Source of the DNA: Bacteroidota bacterium
GTDB taxonomy: Bacteria > Bacteroidota > Bacteroidia > Flavobacteriales > Flavobacteriaceae
NCBI GenBank assembly: GCA_023427845.1
Contig: JAEYZX010000201.1
Span: 1 to 9,357 of the forward strand
Length of the DNA: 9,357 nt
Direction of reading: 5' to 3'
Shown here: one piece after another, positions 1-7,900 of the stretch
How positions within the stretch are numbered: the stretch's first letter is position 1
Layout: the number at the start of each line of letters is the position of its first letter
Notes under the pieces: generated by a model
Told to the model about the DNA's origin: nothing
Database searches by the model: none
What the model saw: the letters and a program-made list of their open reading frames with translations, nothing else
Program-made: the position numbers and the translations under genes

Positions 1-1
1 G

Positions 2-196
2 TTCTATTTCGATTACGGAACCGAAACGCTTGATTCGGGTTATGCCGTTTTTCAAAAACAGGCCGATGCAATCCTCAAATCGAAAGGATATACCGACAAG
101 AACTTTGTATCAAAAGAATTTGCGGGACATGATCATTCCGAGAAATCATGGAACGTTCGCCTCCACGAACCGTTTACTTTTTTGTTCGGTAAGTAA
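2..196 (+). CDS. C-terminal part of an alpha/beta-hydrolase (esterase D-like), cut by window start
   Basis: An open frame runs from base 2 to a TAA at 194-196 and gives 64 residues; the start lies before the window. The visible text starts FYFDYGTETLDSGY and contains HDHSEKSWNVR, then ends in PFTFLFGK. This resembles the C-terminal end of the putative esterase family (esterase D / enterochelin-esterase-like alpha/beta hydrolases) common in Bacteroidota. In that family a histidine near the C-terminus completes the Ser-Asp/Glu-His triad; His in the HDHSEKSW segment is the natural candidate, while the nucleophile is outside the window. The substrate cannot be inferred. The gene converges on typA, and a structured element and a terminator follow it. 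A different reading frame here (bases 30-215) is also open but looks like a shadow, because only the frame used here gives protein-like text. Family assignment rests on a short tail and is moderately sure. Confidence 0.6.
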   Translation, partial: FYFDYGTETLDSGYAVFQKQADAILKSKGYTDKNFVSKEFAGHDHSEKSWNVRLHEPFTFLFGK

Positions 197-208
197 CCGG
201 CACCTTAA

Positions 209-291
209 CCCCTAGCCCCGATAGCAGCGGCGTCCTTTTGCGGCGGCGAAGCAAGCCGTAAAAGACACAGCGGATAGCGGGATCCAGCTCC
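209..291 (+). ncRNA. Candidate structured RNA, flavo-1-like intergenic element
   Basis: The stretch after the esterase stop is not coding and folds well. Bases 232-244 pair with 255-266 to give a 12-bp stem with one bulged C (G-U at one position) closed by a 10-base loop. Outside it, CCCG at 217-220 can pair with CGGG at 278-281, and AGC at 214-216 with GCT at 287-289. The two sides of the internal loop share the word GATAGC (220-225 and 273-278). The pattern 'CCCCGATAG...AGCGG...CTTTT...AAAAG...AGCGGATAGCGGG...AGCTC' matches my memory of an element repeated in many Flavobacterium genomes, probably the Rfam flavo-1 motif, whose function is unknown. The poly-A/hairpin/poly-T terminator at 301-332 follows at once, as for a small RNA or a 3' UTR-derived RNA. 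The fold is seen; the family name is from memory and unverified. Strand is chosen from the terminator position and remembered orientation. Confidence 0.5.
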
Positions 292-300
292 CGGAAAAAC

Positions 301-332
301 AAAAAAAGCCACTCGAAAGTGGCCTTTTTTTT
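301..332. terminator. Bidirectional intrinsic terminator between esterase/RNA element and typA
   Basis: A perfect 6-bp stem, GCCACT (308-313) with AGTGGC (318-323), closes a CGAA loop. It is flanked by seven A on the left (301-307) and eight T on the right (325-332). Read on the plus strand it can end the esterase mRNA or the structured RNA. Read on the minus strand the A run becomes a T run and it can end typA, whose stop codon lies about 30 bases away. Confidence 0.85.
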
Positions 333-362
333 ATGAGATTCCAAAGCTGGAATGACTCTTAA

Positions 363-2159
363 TTAAACTTTGAATCGTTTACGATCGGTTTCCGAAAGGT
401 AGATCTTGCGCAGACGGATGCTTTTTGGCGTAACCTCTACGTATTCGTCTTTCTGGATGTATTCGAGTGCTTCCTCTAGCGAGAATTTGATTGCAGGAAT
501 GATCCTAGCTTTGTCGTCGGCTCCTGAAGAACGTACGTTTGAAAGTTTTTTCGTCTTGGTGACGTTGACTGTCATATCGTCGCTGCGCGTGTTTTCGCCG
601 ATAACCTGGCCTTCGTAAATGTCTTCGTTTGGATCGACGAAGAATTTTCCGCGGTCCTGAAGTTTGTCGATTGAATACGGGATTGCTTTTCCGTTTTCCA
701 TAGAAATCAATGAACCGTTGTTGCGTCCCGGGATTTCGCCTTTGTACGGTTCGTATCCGATGAAACGGTGTGCCATGATCGCCTCTCCGGCAGTTGCCGT
801 AAGCAATTGGTTACGCAAACCGATGATTCCGCGTGACGGTATGTTGAATTTCACGACCATGCGATCGCCTTTTCCTTCCATCGAAAGCATTTCGCCTTTA
901 CGGATCGTTACGAATTCGACCGCACGCCCCGAAAGATTTTCCGGAAGGTCGATTGTAAGTTCTTCGATAGGCTCGCATTTTACGCCATCTATTTCTTTGA
1001 TGATAACCTGCGGCTGACCGATTTGCAGTTCGTATCCTTCGCGTCGCATGGTTTCAATTAGTACAGATAAGTGGAGTACGCCGCGTCCGAAAACCATGAA
1101 TTTATCGGCTGAATCGGTTTCGCCGACTTTTAGCGCGAGGTTTTTTTCCAACTCTTTTGCCAAACGGTCTTTGATGTGTCGTGACGTCACGAATTTTCCT
1201 TCCTTACCGAAGAACGGCGAATCGTTGATCGTAAACAACATGCTCATTGTAGGCTCGTCGATCGCAATGGTCTGAAGTGCTTCCGGATTTTCGAAATCGG
1301 CAATCGTGTCGCCAATCTCAAAGCCTTCAACACCAACAATCGCACAAATATCGCCGGCAATTACTTCGCTTACTTTTTTACGGCCAAGACCTTCAAAAGT
1401 GTGAAGTTCCTTGATACGTGATTTTATGATTTTTCCGTCTCGTTTTACAAGGGAAATCGGCATCCCTTCTTTTAGAACGCCTCTTTCAAGTCGGCCAATC
1501 GCGATACGGCCCGTAAACGACGAGAAGTCAAGTGAAGTGATCAGCATTTGCGGAGTTCCTTCAGAAACTTTTGGAGCGGGTACGTTCTCTATAACCATGT
1601 CCAGCAGCGGCTCGATATTTTGCGTCTGCATTTTCCAGTCGTCGCTCATCCAGTTGTTTTTCGCCGACCCGTAAACGGTAGGGAAATCAAGCTGCTCTTC
1701 TGAAGCACCAAGTTCGAACATCAGGTCGAATACTTTTTCGTGTACTTCCTCAGGGGTACAGTTTTCCTTATCCACTTTATTAATCACGACGCAAGGTTTT
1801 AACCCAAGGTCGATTGCTTTTTGCAGCACGAATCGCGTTTGCGGCATTGGGCCTTCAAAAGCATCAACAAGAAGGCAGACACCGTCGGCCATGTTGAGTA
1901 CGCGTTCGACCTCACCACCGAAATCGGCGTGGCCCGGCGTATCGATGATATTGATTTTTGTTCCTTTATATACAACAGAAACGTTTTTGGAAGTAATCGT
2001 GATACCTCGCTCACGCTCCAGGTCGTTATTGTCAAGAATTAGGTCGCCCGTATTTTCGTTTTCACGGAAAAGCTGGCAATGATACATAATTTTGTCAACT
2101 AAAGTAGTCTTACCGTGGTCGACGTGGGCAATGATTGCAATGTTTCTGATAGATTCCAT
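363..2159 (-). CDS. typA: Ribosome-associated translational GTPase BipA/TypA
   Basis: The 598-residue product belongs to the EF-G/LepA-type translational GTPases. BipA binds the 70S ribosome near the A site and helps 50S assembly, notably in cold or stress. The G-domain motifs are all present, counted from MESIRN: P-loop AHVDHGKT at 11-18, switch I RGITIT at 51-56, DTPGH at 73-77, NKVD at 127-130 and GSA at 164-166. A beta-barrel domain II (about 205-290), EF-G III-like and V-like domains, and the BipA-specific C-terminal domain (about 480-598) follow. Length is normal for the family. I chose the ATG at 2157-2159 because family members start ME(S/N)IRNIAIIAHVDHG. The frame stays open upstream to a TTG at 2178-2180, but that TTG overlaps the probable promoter -7 element, so it should not be transcribed. 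The gene is monocistronic, divergent from the sensory cassette, and ends at a shared terminator. No odd residues seen. Confidence 0.97.
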   Translation of the reverse strand: MESIRNIAIIAHVDHGKTTLVDKIMYHCQLFRENENTGDLILDNNDLERERGITITSKNVSVVYKGTKINIIDTPGHADFGGEVERVLNMADGVCLLVDAFEGPMPQTRFVLQKAIDLGLKPCVVINKVDKENCTPEEVHEKVFDLMFELGASEEQLDFPTVYGSAKNNWMSDDWKMQTQNIEPLLDMVIENVPAPKVSEGTPQMLITSLDFSSFTGRIAIGRLERGVLKEGMPISLVKRDGKIIKSRIKELHTFEGLGRKKVSEVIAGDICAIVGVEGFEIGDTIADFENPEALQTIAIDEPTMSMLFTINDSPFFGKEGKFVTSRHIKDRLAKELEKNLALKVGETDSADKFMVFGRGVLHLSVLIETMRREGYELQIGQPQVIIKEIDGVKCEPIEELTIDLPENLSGRAVEFVTIRKGEMLSMEGKGDRMVVKFNIPSRGIIGLRNQLLTATAGEAIMAHRFIGYEPYKGEIPGRNNGSLISMENGKAIPYSIDKLQDRGKFFVDPNEDIYEGQVIGENTRSDDMTVNVTKTKKLSNVRSSGADDKARIIPAIKFSLEEALEYIQKDEYVEVTPKSIRLRKIYLSETDRKRFKV

Positions 2160-2177
2160 ATAGATTTTTAATGGGCG

Positions 2178-2207
2178 CAAAGGTACACTTTATTTCGGGA
2201 TATGAAA
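2178..2207 (-). promoter_or_regulatory. Probable typA promoter (Bacteroidota type)
   Basis: On the minus strand TACCTTTG (2185 down to 2178) matches the Bacteroidota -7 consensus TAnnTTTG exactly. TTTC (2207 down to 2204) lies 18 bases upstream, a three-of-four match to the -33 TTTG. Transcription would start near 2172, giving a leader of about 12 bases before the ATG at 2159. Seen as a pattern match only; no expression data. Confidence 0.6.
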
Positions 2208-2293
2208 TGTTTTTGTGATTGGCGTTAAGTATTAAGAACGTATCACTTATACAGAAAATCTACACGCATTATCATCAGGAGCACAGAACCGGA

Positions 2294-2324
2294 TTTGGAG
2301 TTTGAAAATTAAAGTTTACATTTA
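2294..2324 (+). promoter_or_regulatory. Candidate promoter of the sensory cassette
   Basis: TTTG at 2294-2297 and TACATTTA at 2317-2324 are separated by 19 bases, which is the usual spacing for -33 and -7 elements in this phylum. The -7 copy matches TAnnTTTG at all but the last base. Transcription from it would start about 9 bases before the ATG at 2340, a very short leader. The 100 bases upstream (about 2208-2293) show no clear operator repeat. Confidence 0.4.
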
Positions 2325-2339
2325 CTTAAACAGTCATTT

Positions 2340-4514
2340 ATGCGGATCGTAAGAGGTGCAAATACAATTTCGGCGATATACATTATCGCGGGGATTTTGT
2401 GGATTTTCTTCAGCGACAGGATACCGGTCGTAAACTCGGTGCCCGCCTTGCAGACAGTTAAAGGCGTATCGTATGTGATTTTAACGGGAATAATTCTATG
2501 GCTTTTCCTTCGAAGGAACGAGCGTAAGAATCGGAAAATCCTTGAGGAACTCGAAAACGCGACAACTACAGTATCAAAAACAGCACAACAGCTTACTGAT
2601 GAACAGAACCTTTTGCGTACAGTGATTGATAATCTGCCTGATTATATATATGTAAAAGACCTGAACGGAAAGACCATTATCGCCAATAAAGCATTTCTGA
2701 GACAGCTTGGACGATCTGCCGAAGAAGTACTGGGAAAGACCGACTTCGATATTTTTCCGCAGCAGTTCGCAGAAAAATATACCGATGCAGATTTTCAGGC
2801 GGCCACAAAAGGCGAACCGCTTGTTTTTGAACACGATTATATTGCGAATGCTAACGGTAAATCACTGCGTATCCTCACTACAAAAGTACCTCTGAAAAAC
2901 CAAAAAGACGACACTGTTGCGGTGGTAAACATAAGTCAGGACATCACGGCAATCTATAAAAAGCAGCTGCATGACGAAATCTCATTAAAGATCATCGATG
3001 TACTTGGGAATGGCGAGTCGTTTGGCGCCGCACTGACCCACATACTTGAGATCATCAGCGGATATTTTAAGTTTATGCTTGCAGAAGCGTGGCTGGTAAT
3101 GAACAGTGAACTGCAACTTGCGGCAATCTGGAAACAGGATCCAAACAATAGTTTTCACAATAACCATCAAACGCAATATATGCCGGGAGTTGGATTGCCG
3201 GGAGTAACTTTAGCCACCGGAAACGTCCAGATTTGGGACAACGTCATCGATCATCCCAACTTTACGAGGTCGCATAATTTATCTGATGAAAAAATTTCGA
3301 CCGGAATCGGGATTCCGCTGATTTTAAATGGCGAGCCGATTGCGGTTTTTACTTTTTTGTCGGAACATCGATTTGGCGACCACGCTGACCTTCGCGCGAT
3401 ACTCGAACAGATTTCGACACGTATAGTGATGCATCTGGATCGCAAGAAACATGAAACCGAAATTCAGGAGCTTAACGATGAGATCACCAACCTGCTTGAG
3501 ACTACGAATGACGGATTCTATTCGTTGAATGACGATTGGACCGTGTCCTATTGGAATGCAAAAGCGGAAGTAATACTCCAGATGACCCGGGAGTCGATTT
3601 TAGGAAAATCGCTGTGGGAAACGTACCCCAATGCAAAAACGTCAGAATTGTTTCCGCTTTATCACAAGGCAATGCAAACCAAAGTTCCCGATTCGCTGAA
3701 TATGTATTTTGAGCCGTTGGATAAATGGTTTGAAATAAATGTATATCCTTCAAACTCGGGACTTTCAGTCTTTTTTAAGGACATTACCGAAAACTATCGA
3801 CTCAACCAGGAGCTTCAGCAAAGGCTGGATGAGCTCGCGGTTTCAAATGCCGAACTGGAACAGTTTGCCTATATTGCCTCGCACGACATGCAGGAACCGC
3901 TTCGGATGGTGACCGGATTTTTGACGCAATTGGAAAAAAAATATACGCACCTGCTTGATGATAAGGGTAAACAATATATCGGATTTGCTGTTGACGGAGC
4001 AGTACGGATGCGGAGGCTTATCCTTGATCTGCTCGAATATTCAAAGGTCGGCAAAGGCGATTTTAAGATCGAACTGTTTGACGTTAATGACGTCATAATT
4101 GAAATACAGGCACTTAACCAAACGCTGATTTCAGAGGAAAATGCGACATTCCTGATAGGACCGTTGCCTACAATATCAGGCGCGAAGTCTTTGATTCAAC
4201 AGTTATTTCAAAACCTGATAGTCAATGCACTGAAATACAGAAGGGTCGATGTCGATCCGGTTATCTCGATAAGTGGTTCCGACCAAGGTTCGTTTTGGCA
4301 ATTTGCAGTTAGCGACAACGGAATCGGAATCGAACAAGACTACTTCGAACGCGTATTTGTTATTTTTCAACGTCTGCATAGCAAAGAAGAGTATTCAGGA
4401 ACCGGAATCGGTTTGGCAATCTGTAAAAAAATAGTCGAGAACCACGGCGGCCGGATTTGGCTGGAATCGGAACATGGCAAAGGCAGTACATTTTATTTCA
4501 CGATTAAAAAATAG
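2340..4514 (+). CDS. Membrane-anchored PAS-GAF-PAS sensor histidine kinase
   Basis: The 724-residue protein is a two-pass membrane sensor kinase. Hydrophobic segments at about 8-25 and 41-58 flank a short extracytoplasmic loop of about 15 residues (DRIPVVNSVPALQTV), and the basic run RRNERKNRK after the second segment fits a cytoplasmic C-terminus. So sensing is probably cytoplasmic. A coiled linker leads to PAS 1 (about 90-205, ending VVNISQDIT), a GAF domain (about 210-365, with the GVGLPG motif) and PAS 2 (about 378-485). The HisKA H-box ASHDMQEPLR has the phospho-acceptor His515. The ATPase domain has its N-box at Q624-N629, G1 as DNGIGI at 659-664 and G2 as GTGIGL at 687-692. The kinase core is the type used by bacteriophytochrome-like kinases, and an Rcp1-like receiver follows 35 bases downstream, a typical partner. 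There is no PHY domain and the only cysteine is Cys695, so covalent bilin binding is excluded. The signal sensed is unknown. The start at 2340 puts TM1 eight residues in and has no upstream rival. Confidence 0.93.
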   Translation: MRIVRGANTISAIYIIAGILWIFFSDRIPVVNSVPALQTVKGVSYVILTGIILWLFLRRNERKNRKILEELENATTTVSKTAQQLTDEQNLLRTVIDNLPDYIYVKDLNGKTIIANKAFLRQLGRSAEEVLGKTDFDIFPQQFAEKYTDADFQAATKGEPLVFEHDYIANANGKSLRILTTKVPLKNQKDDTVAVVNISQDITAIYKKQLHDEISLKIIDVLGNGESFGAALTHILEIISGYFKFMLAEAWLVMNSELQLAAIWKQDPNNSFHNNHQTQYMPGVGLPGVTLATGNVQIWDNVIDHPNFTRSHNLSDEKISTGIGIPLILNGEPIAVFTFLSEHRFGDHADLRAILEQISTRIVMHLDRKKHETEIQELNDEITNLLETTNDGFYSLNDDWTVSYWNAKAEVILQMTRESILGKSLWETYPNAKTSELFPLYHKAMQTKVPDSLNMYFEPLDKWFEINVYPSNSGLSVFFKDITENYRLNQELQQRLDELAVSNAELEQFAYIASHDMQEPLRMVTGFLTQLEKKYTHLLDDKGKQYIGFAVDGAVRMRRLILDLLEYSKVGKGDFKIELFDVNDVIIEIQALNQTLISEENATFLIGPLPTISGAKSLIQQLFQNLIVNALKYRRVDVDPVISISGSDQGSFWQFAVSDNGIGIEQDYFERVFVIFQRLHSKEEYSGTGIGLAICKKIVENHGGRIWLESEHGKGSTFYFTIKK

Positions 4515-4529
4515 TTTTCGTTATATTTG
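4496..4529 (+). promoter_or_regulatory. Probable internal promoter for the Rcp1-like receiver gene
   Basis: TATATTTG at 4522-4529 is an exact match to the Bacteroidota -7 consensus TAnnTTTG and lies in the only real gap of the cassette. A weak -33 candidate TTTC at 4496-4499 sits 22 bases upstream, inside the end of the kinase gene. Transcription would start near 4535, about 15 bases before the ATG at 4550. This could let the receiver, the second kinase and the last receiver be expressed apart from the membrane kinase. Confidence 0.5.
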
Positions 4530-4549
4530 TTTGCCCCAAATCATACAAA

Positions 4550-4981
4550 ATGAGCCCGATTAACATTTTACTCGTTGAAGATAACGAGGGTGATATCGTA
4601 TTGACGGTCGATGCGCTGAAGGATTTTAAATATCCCAACATCGTCACGGTCGTAAAGGACGGAACCGAAGCGTTGAAGTATATTGAACGCAATAACAATG
4701 GGTCTGATAATAATGAGCCGGACCTGATTTTGCTTGATGTGAACCTTCCAAAGGTGAATGGTCACGAAGTACTGAAAAAAATTAAGAATAACGACAAGAA
4801 AAAACACATACCGATTGTGATGCTTACAACCTCATCTTCTCAGAAAGACGTGCTGTATTCCTACCAGAATCATGCAAACTGTTTTGTCACCAAGCCGGTT
4901 GACGCTCAGGATTTTGGCCGGGTAATCAGTTCAATTGAGAACTTCTGGTTAACAATCGTACAATTACCTAAAAAATCTTAA
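4550..4981 (+). CDS. Rcp1-like single-domain response regulator
   Basis: The 143-residue protein is one receiver domain with no output domain. It has the acidic pair Glu10-Asp11 (VEDNEGD), phospho-acceptor Asp63 (ILLDVNLP), Thr93 (MLTTS) and Lys115 (TKP), so it should be phosphorylated normally. The EDNxGD start, the long beta3 approach, and the C-terminal text HANCFVTKPVD...IENFWLTIV are marks of the Rcp1 family, the cognate receivers of phytochrome-like kinases such as Cph1. That family ends in a short extension after the receiver that helps dimerisation. It follows the PAS-GAF-PAS kinase by 35 bases, so that kinase is the likely phosphodonor (inference). Its TAA stop is directly followed by the ATG of the next kinase. 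The leader is A-rich with no Shine-Dalgarno motif, as usual in this phylum. Output is probably by protein contact, possibly with the next gene product. Confidence 0.93.
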   Translation: MSPINILLVEDNEGDIVLTVDALKDFKYPNIVTVVKDGTEALKYIERNNNGSDNNEPDLILLDVNLPKVNGHEVLKKIKNNDKKKHIPIVMLTTSSSQKDVLYSYQNHANCFVTKPVDAQDFGRVISSIENFWLTIVQLPKKS

Positions 4982-7900
4982 ATGCTTCCGAAGGGGTTTA
5001 ATTTTCTTATTGTAGAGGATAATCTTGGGGATTTTGTCTTAATTGAAGATTATCTCAAAGAAAATTTTGAAGCCCTTGTACTTCATAATTGTACTACATT
5101 CAAGCAGGCACAAATCTTTCTGCAGACAGAAAATGTCAATGTGATCCTGCTCGATTTATCGCTCCCTGATTTAAGCGGTGAGGAATTAGTGTCGGAAATG
5201 ACAAAAATTGCCGGCGACGTGCCAATCATTGTCCTCACGGGATACAGCGACAAAGGATTTGGATACAAATCACTTTCATACGGGATTGCCGATTACCTGT
5301 ACAAGGATGAACTTACGGCATCCCAACTTCATAAAAGCATTACGTACAGCATCGAACGTAAAAAAATCTCCAAAAAACTTAAGGAGTCCGAAGAAAAATA
5401 TAAAAACCTTTTTCAGTCGAGTCCGTCGCCAATGTGGATATTCGACGTTGAGACACTTCAATTTCTGGATGTCAACGATGAGGCGGTGAGGCATTACGGA
5501 TTTACGAAAGCCGAGTTTCTTCAGATGACTTTATTGGATATATGGCCCGTTGGCGAACAATCACATAATTTGTCGCAAACCCGTGAGCGGCTTAAGGAAA
5601 GCCACAGCAAAAAAGCGTTATTCATACATCGCAAAAAAAACGGGGAATTGATTGATGTTGATGTACAGGGTACCAATATTAAAGTCGACGGAAAAATTGC
5701 ACGTCTGGTGCAGGTTATCGATGTGACCGACCGGCTGCGATCGGAACGTGCACTTGTCGAGAACGAGCAACGATTCAAGAAACTGGTTCAGGAGAGCGGC
5801 GACCTTATAACAATAATCGACCGTTTGGGTATTTTTAAATATGCGAGCCCGAATCATGAAGCAATTACCGGATTTAGTGCCGATGATATTGTGGGAAAAG
5901 ATATTTTTCAGCTCGTCCATCCCGACGATTTGACTATGATGCACGAATTTTTCGAGTCTTTGCTGGTATCCAAACGTGTTTATTCCAATCCAGTACGTGT
6001 GCAGCATGCCAATGGCCGTTACCTCTGGATTGAATCCATAGGCACGAATGCACTTGAGGATCCGGTTATTTCCGGGATCGTGATGAACTCACGTGATGTA
6101 ACATCACGGGTCGAACATGAAAAGGAAATCAATGAAATCAATCAGCGGTTTGAAGCAATTGCAAAAGCAACCAGCGACGCGATATATGATTATGACTTCG
6201 AGACCAACAGCCTGTATCTTGTAGGTTCGAGTTATCATACATTGTTCGGTTATCAATTTGCAAATAATGTAACTACAGTCGATTTCTATAAATCGTGCCT
6301 CCATCCGGACGAAAAAGATCATGTATTCGAATTCCTGAATCACGCGGCGTCAAATCCGAGCCAGCGCCATTTTGAAATTGAATACCGTTTTCTGAGGAGC
6401 GATGGCTCATATGCGACAATTCTCGACAGGTTTGACATTATCCGCGAAAACGGCAAGGCAATAAAGAAAGTCGGCGCGATGCAGGATATTTCAACCCGTA
6501 AACTTCAGGAAACGGTCCTGGCTTTCGAGAAAGAAATATACGAGCTCAACGCAAATCCCAAAGTAGATTTTGAAACCGTGATCAGCCGCCTGGTCTCAAA
6601 CATCGAATCACTAATCCCGGATTCGATATGCACCGTAATCTTACTGACGGAAGATGATACGATTTCACACATTGCCGGCAGTTCACTTGATCAATCCTAT
6701 ATTGAAGCGATCGACGGAAGACCTATCGGCCCGAAAGCCGCCTCTTTCGGTACCGCAATGTTCAAAGGTGAAAATACAATCGTTTCCGATATCCAAAACA
6801 GCCCTATTTGGAAAGATTATGCAGATATTGCCGGAAAATACGGACTCGAAGCTTGCTGGGCGGTTCCGGTAAAGAAAAGTTCGGGCACCGTCATTGCATG
6901 TTTTGCGACCTATTACAAGTCGGTCAAAGCACCAAGCCAGGAACAAATCAGTCTTGTTGAACGCGTGGCAAACCTGATCGGCGTATTGGTTGAAAACCGA
7001 AATGCACTTGAAGATACCGAACGTGCCAAAGAAAGGTACGATATTGTAGCAAAAGCAACAAGCGACACCATCTGGGACTGGAATATTGAGAAGGATCAAT
7101 TTGTGTGGAACAAAGGAATTCAAGGTGTATTTGGTTACAAGAAATCGGAAATCGGCACTACGTCAAAATGGTGGTTCGACAGGATCCATCCCGAAGACAG
7201 CATCAAAATGTCGGTCAAACTGTATTCGTTTCTTGAGCAGAAAACCGAAAAATGGCAGGATGAATACCGCTTCGCCTGTGCGGATGGAACCTATCGATAT
7301 GTATTCGACCGTGGGTTTTTGGTGAAAAATGCGGCCGGAAAAGTTATCAGAATGATCGGTTCGATGCAGGATGTCACGAAACAAAAAGAGGAAGAGCAAC
7401 GACTCAAACTATTGGAAACCGTGGTTACCCAATCAAAGGATTCGGTTATCATCACCGAATCGGAAAAGGCCAGCAACACCATTCCGAAAATTGTATTCGT
7501 AAACCCGGCGTTCACGAATATGACCGGTTACAAGGCAGAGGAAGTAATTGGCAAATCGCCTACGATTTTCATGGACCGGAAGTCGGTTAAACACGATATC
7601 GGAAGATTGGCGGCCGCACTAAAGGGAAAACAGGAATTCAGATTCGAAACGCTGAACAACAAAAAGAACGGCGAGGAATACTGGGTCAATTTTTCGATGA
7701 TCCCCATCACCAACAAAGAAGGCGAACATTCGCATTGGATATCGATACAGCGCGACATCACCGACGAAAAGAAACAGGAAAAAGAAAAAGAACAGCTTAT
7801 CCGCGAATTGACCCAGAACAACAAGGATTTAAAACAATTCTCGTATATTACCTCACATAATCTGCGTGCACCGTTGTCGAATTTAACGGGCCTGCTGAAT

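Noticed and set aside
30..215. Open frame on the plus strand starting MIRVMPFFKNRP
   Set aside because: It overlaps the esterase tail in another frame and runs past its stop; the translation has no protein-like pattern, whereas the esterase frame does.
1179..1192. 14-bp perfect palindrome TCGTGACGTCACGA
   Set aside because: It lies inside the conserved typA coding sequence and encodes ordinary residues (VTSR); a single copy in a gene body is most likely chance.
2967..3434. GAF domain of the membrane kinase as a bilin-binding phytochrome domain
   Set aside because: No cysteine is present in the GAF domain or upstream of it and there is no PHY domain; it reads as an ordinary GAF.
7469..7757. 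PAS 5 of the soluble kinase as a LOV blue-light domain
   Set aside because: The text FVNPAF..MTGY..EEVIGKSPTIFMD follows the LOV pattern, but the flavin-binding cysteine of the GxNCRFLQ motif is absent (GKSPTIFM here), so a LOV photocycle is not supported.
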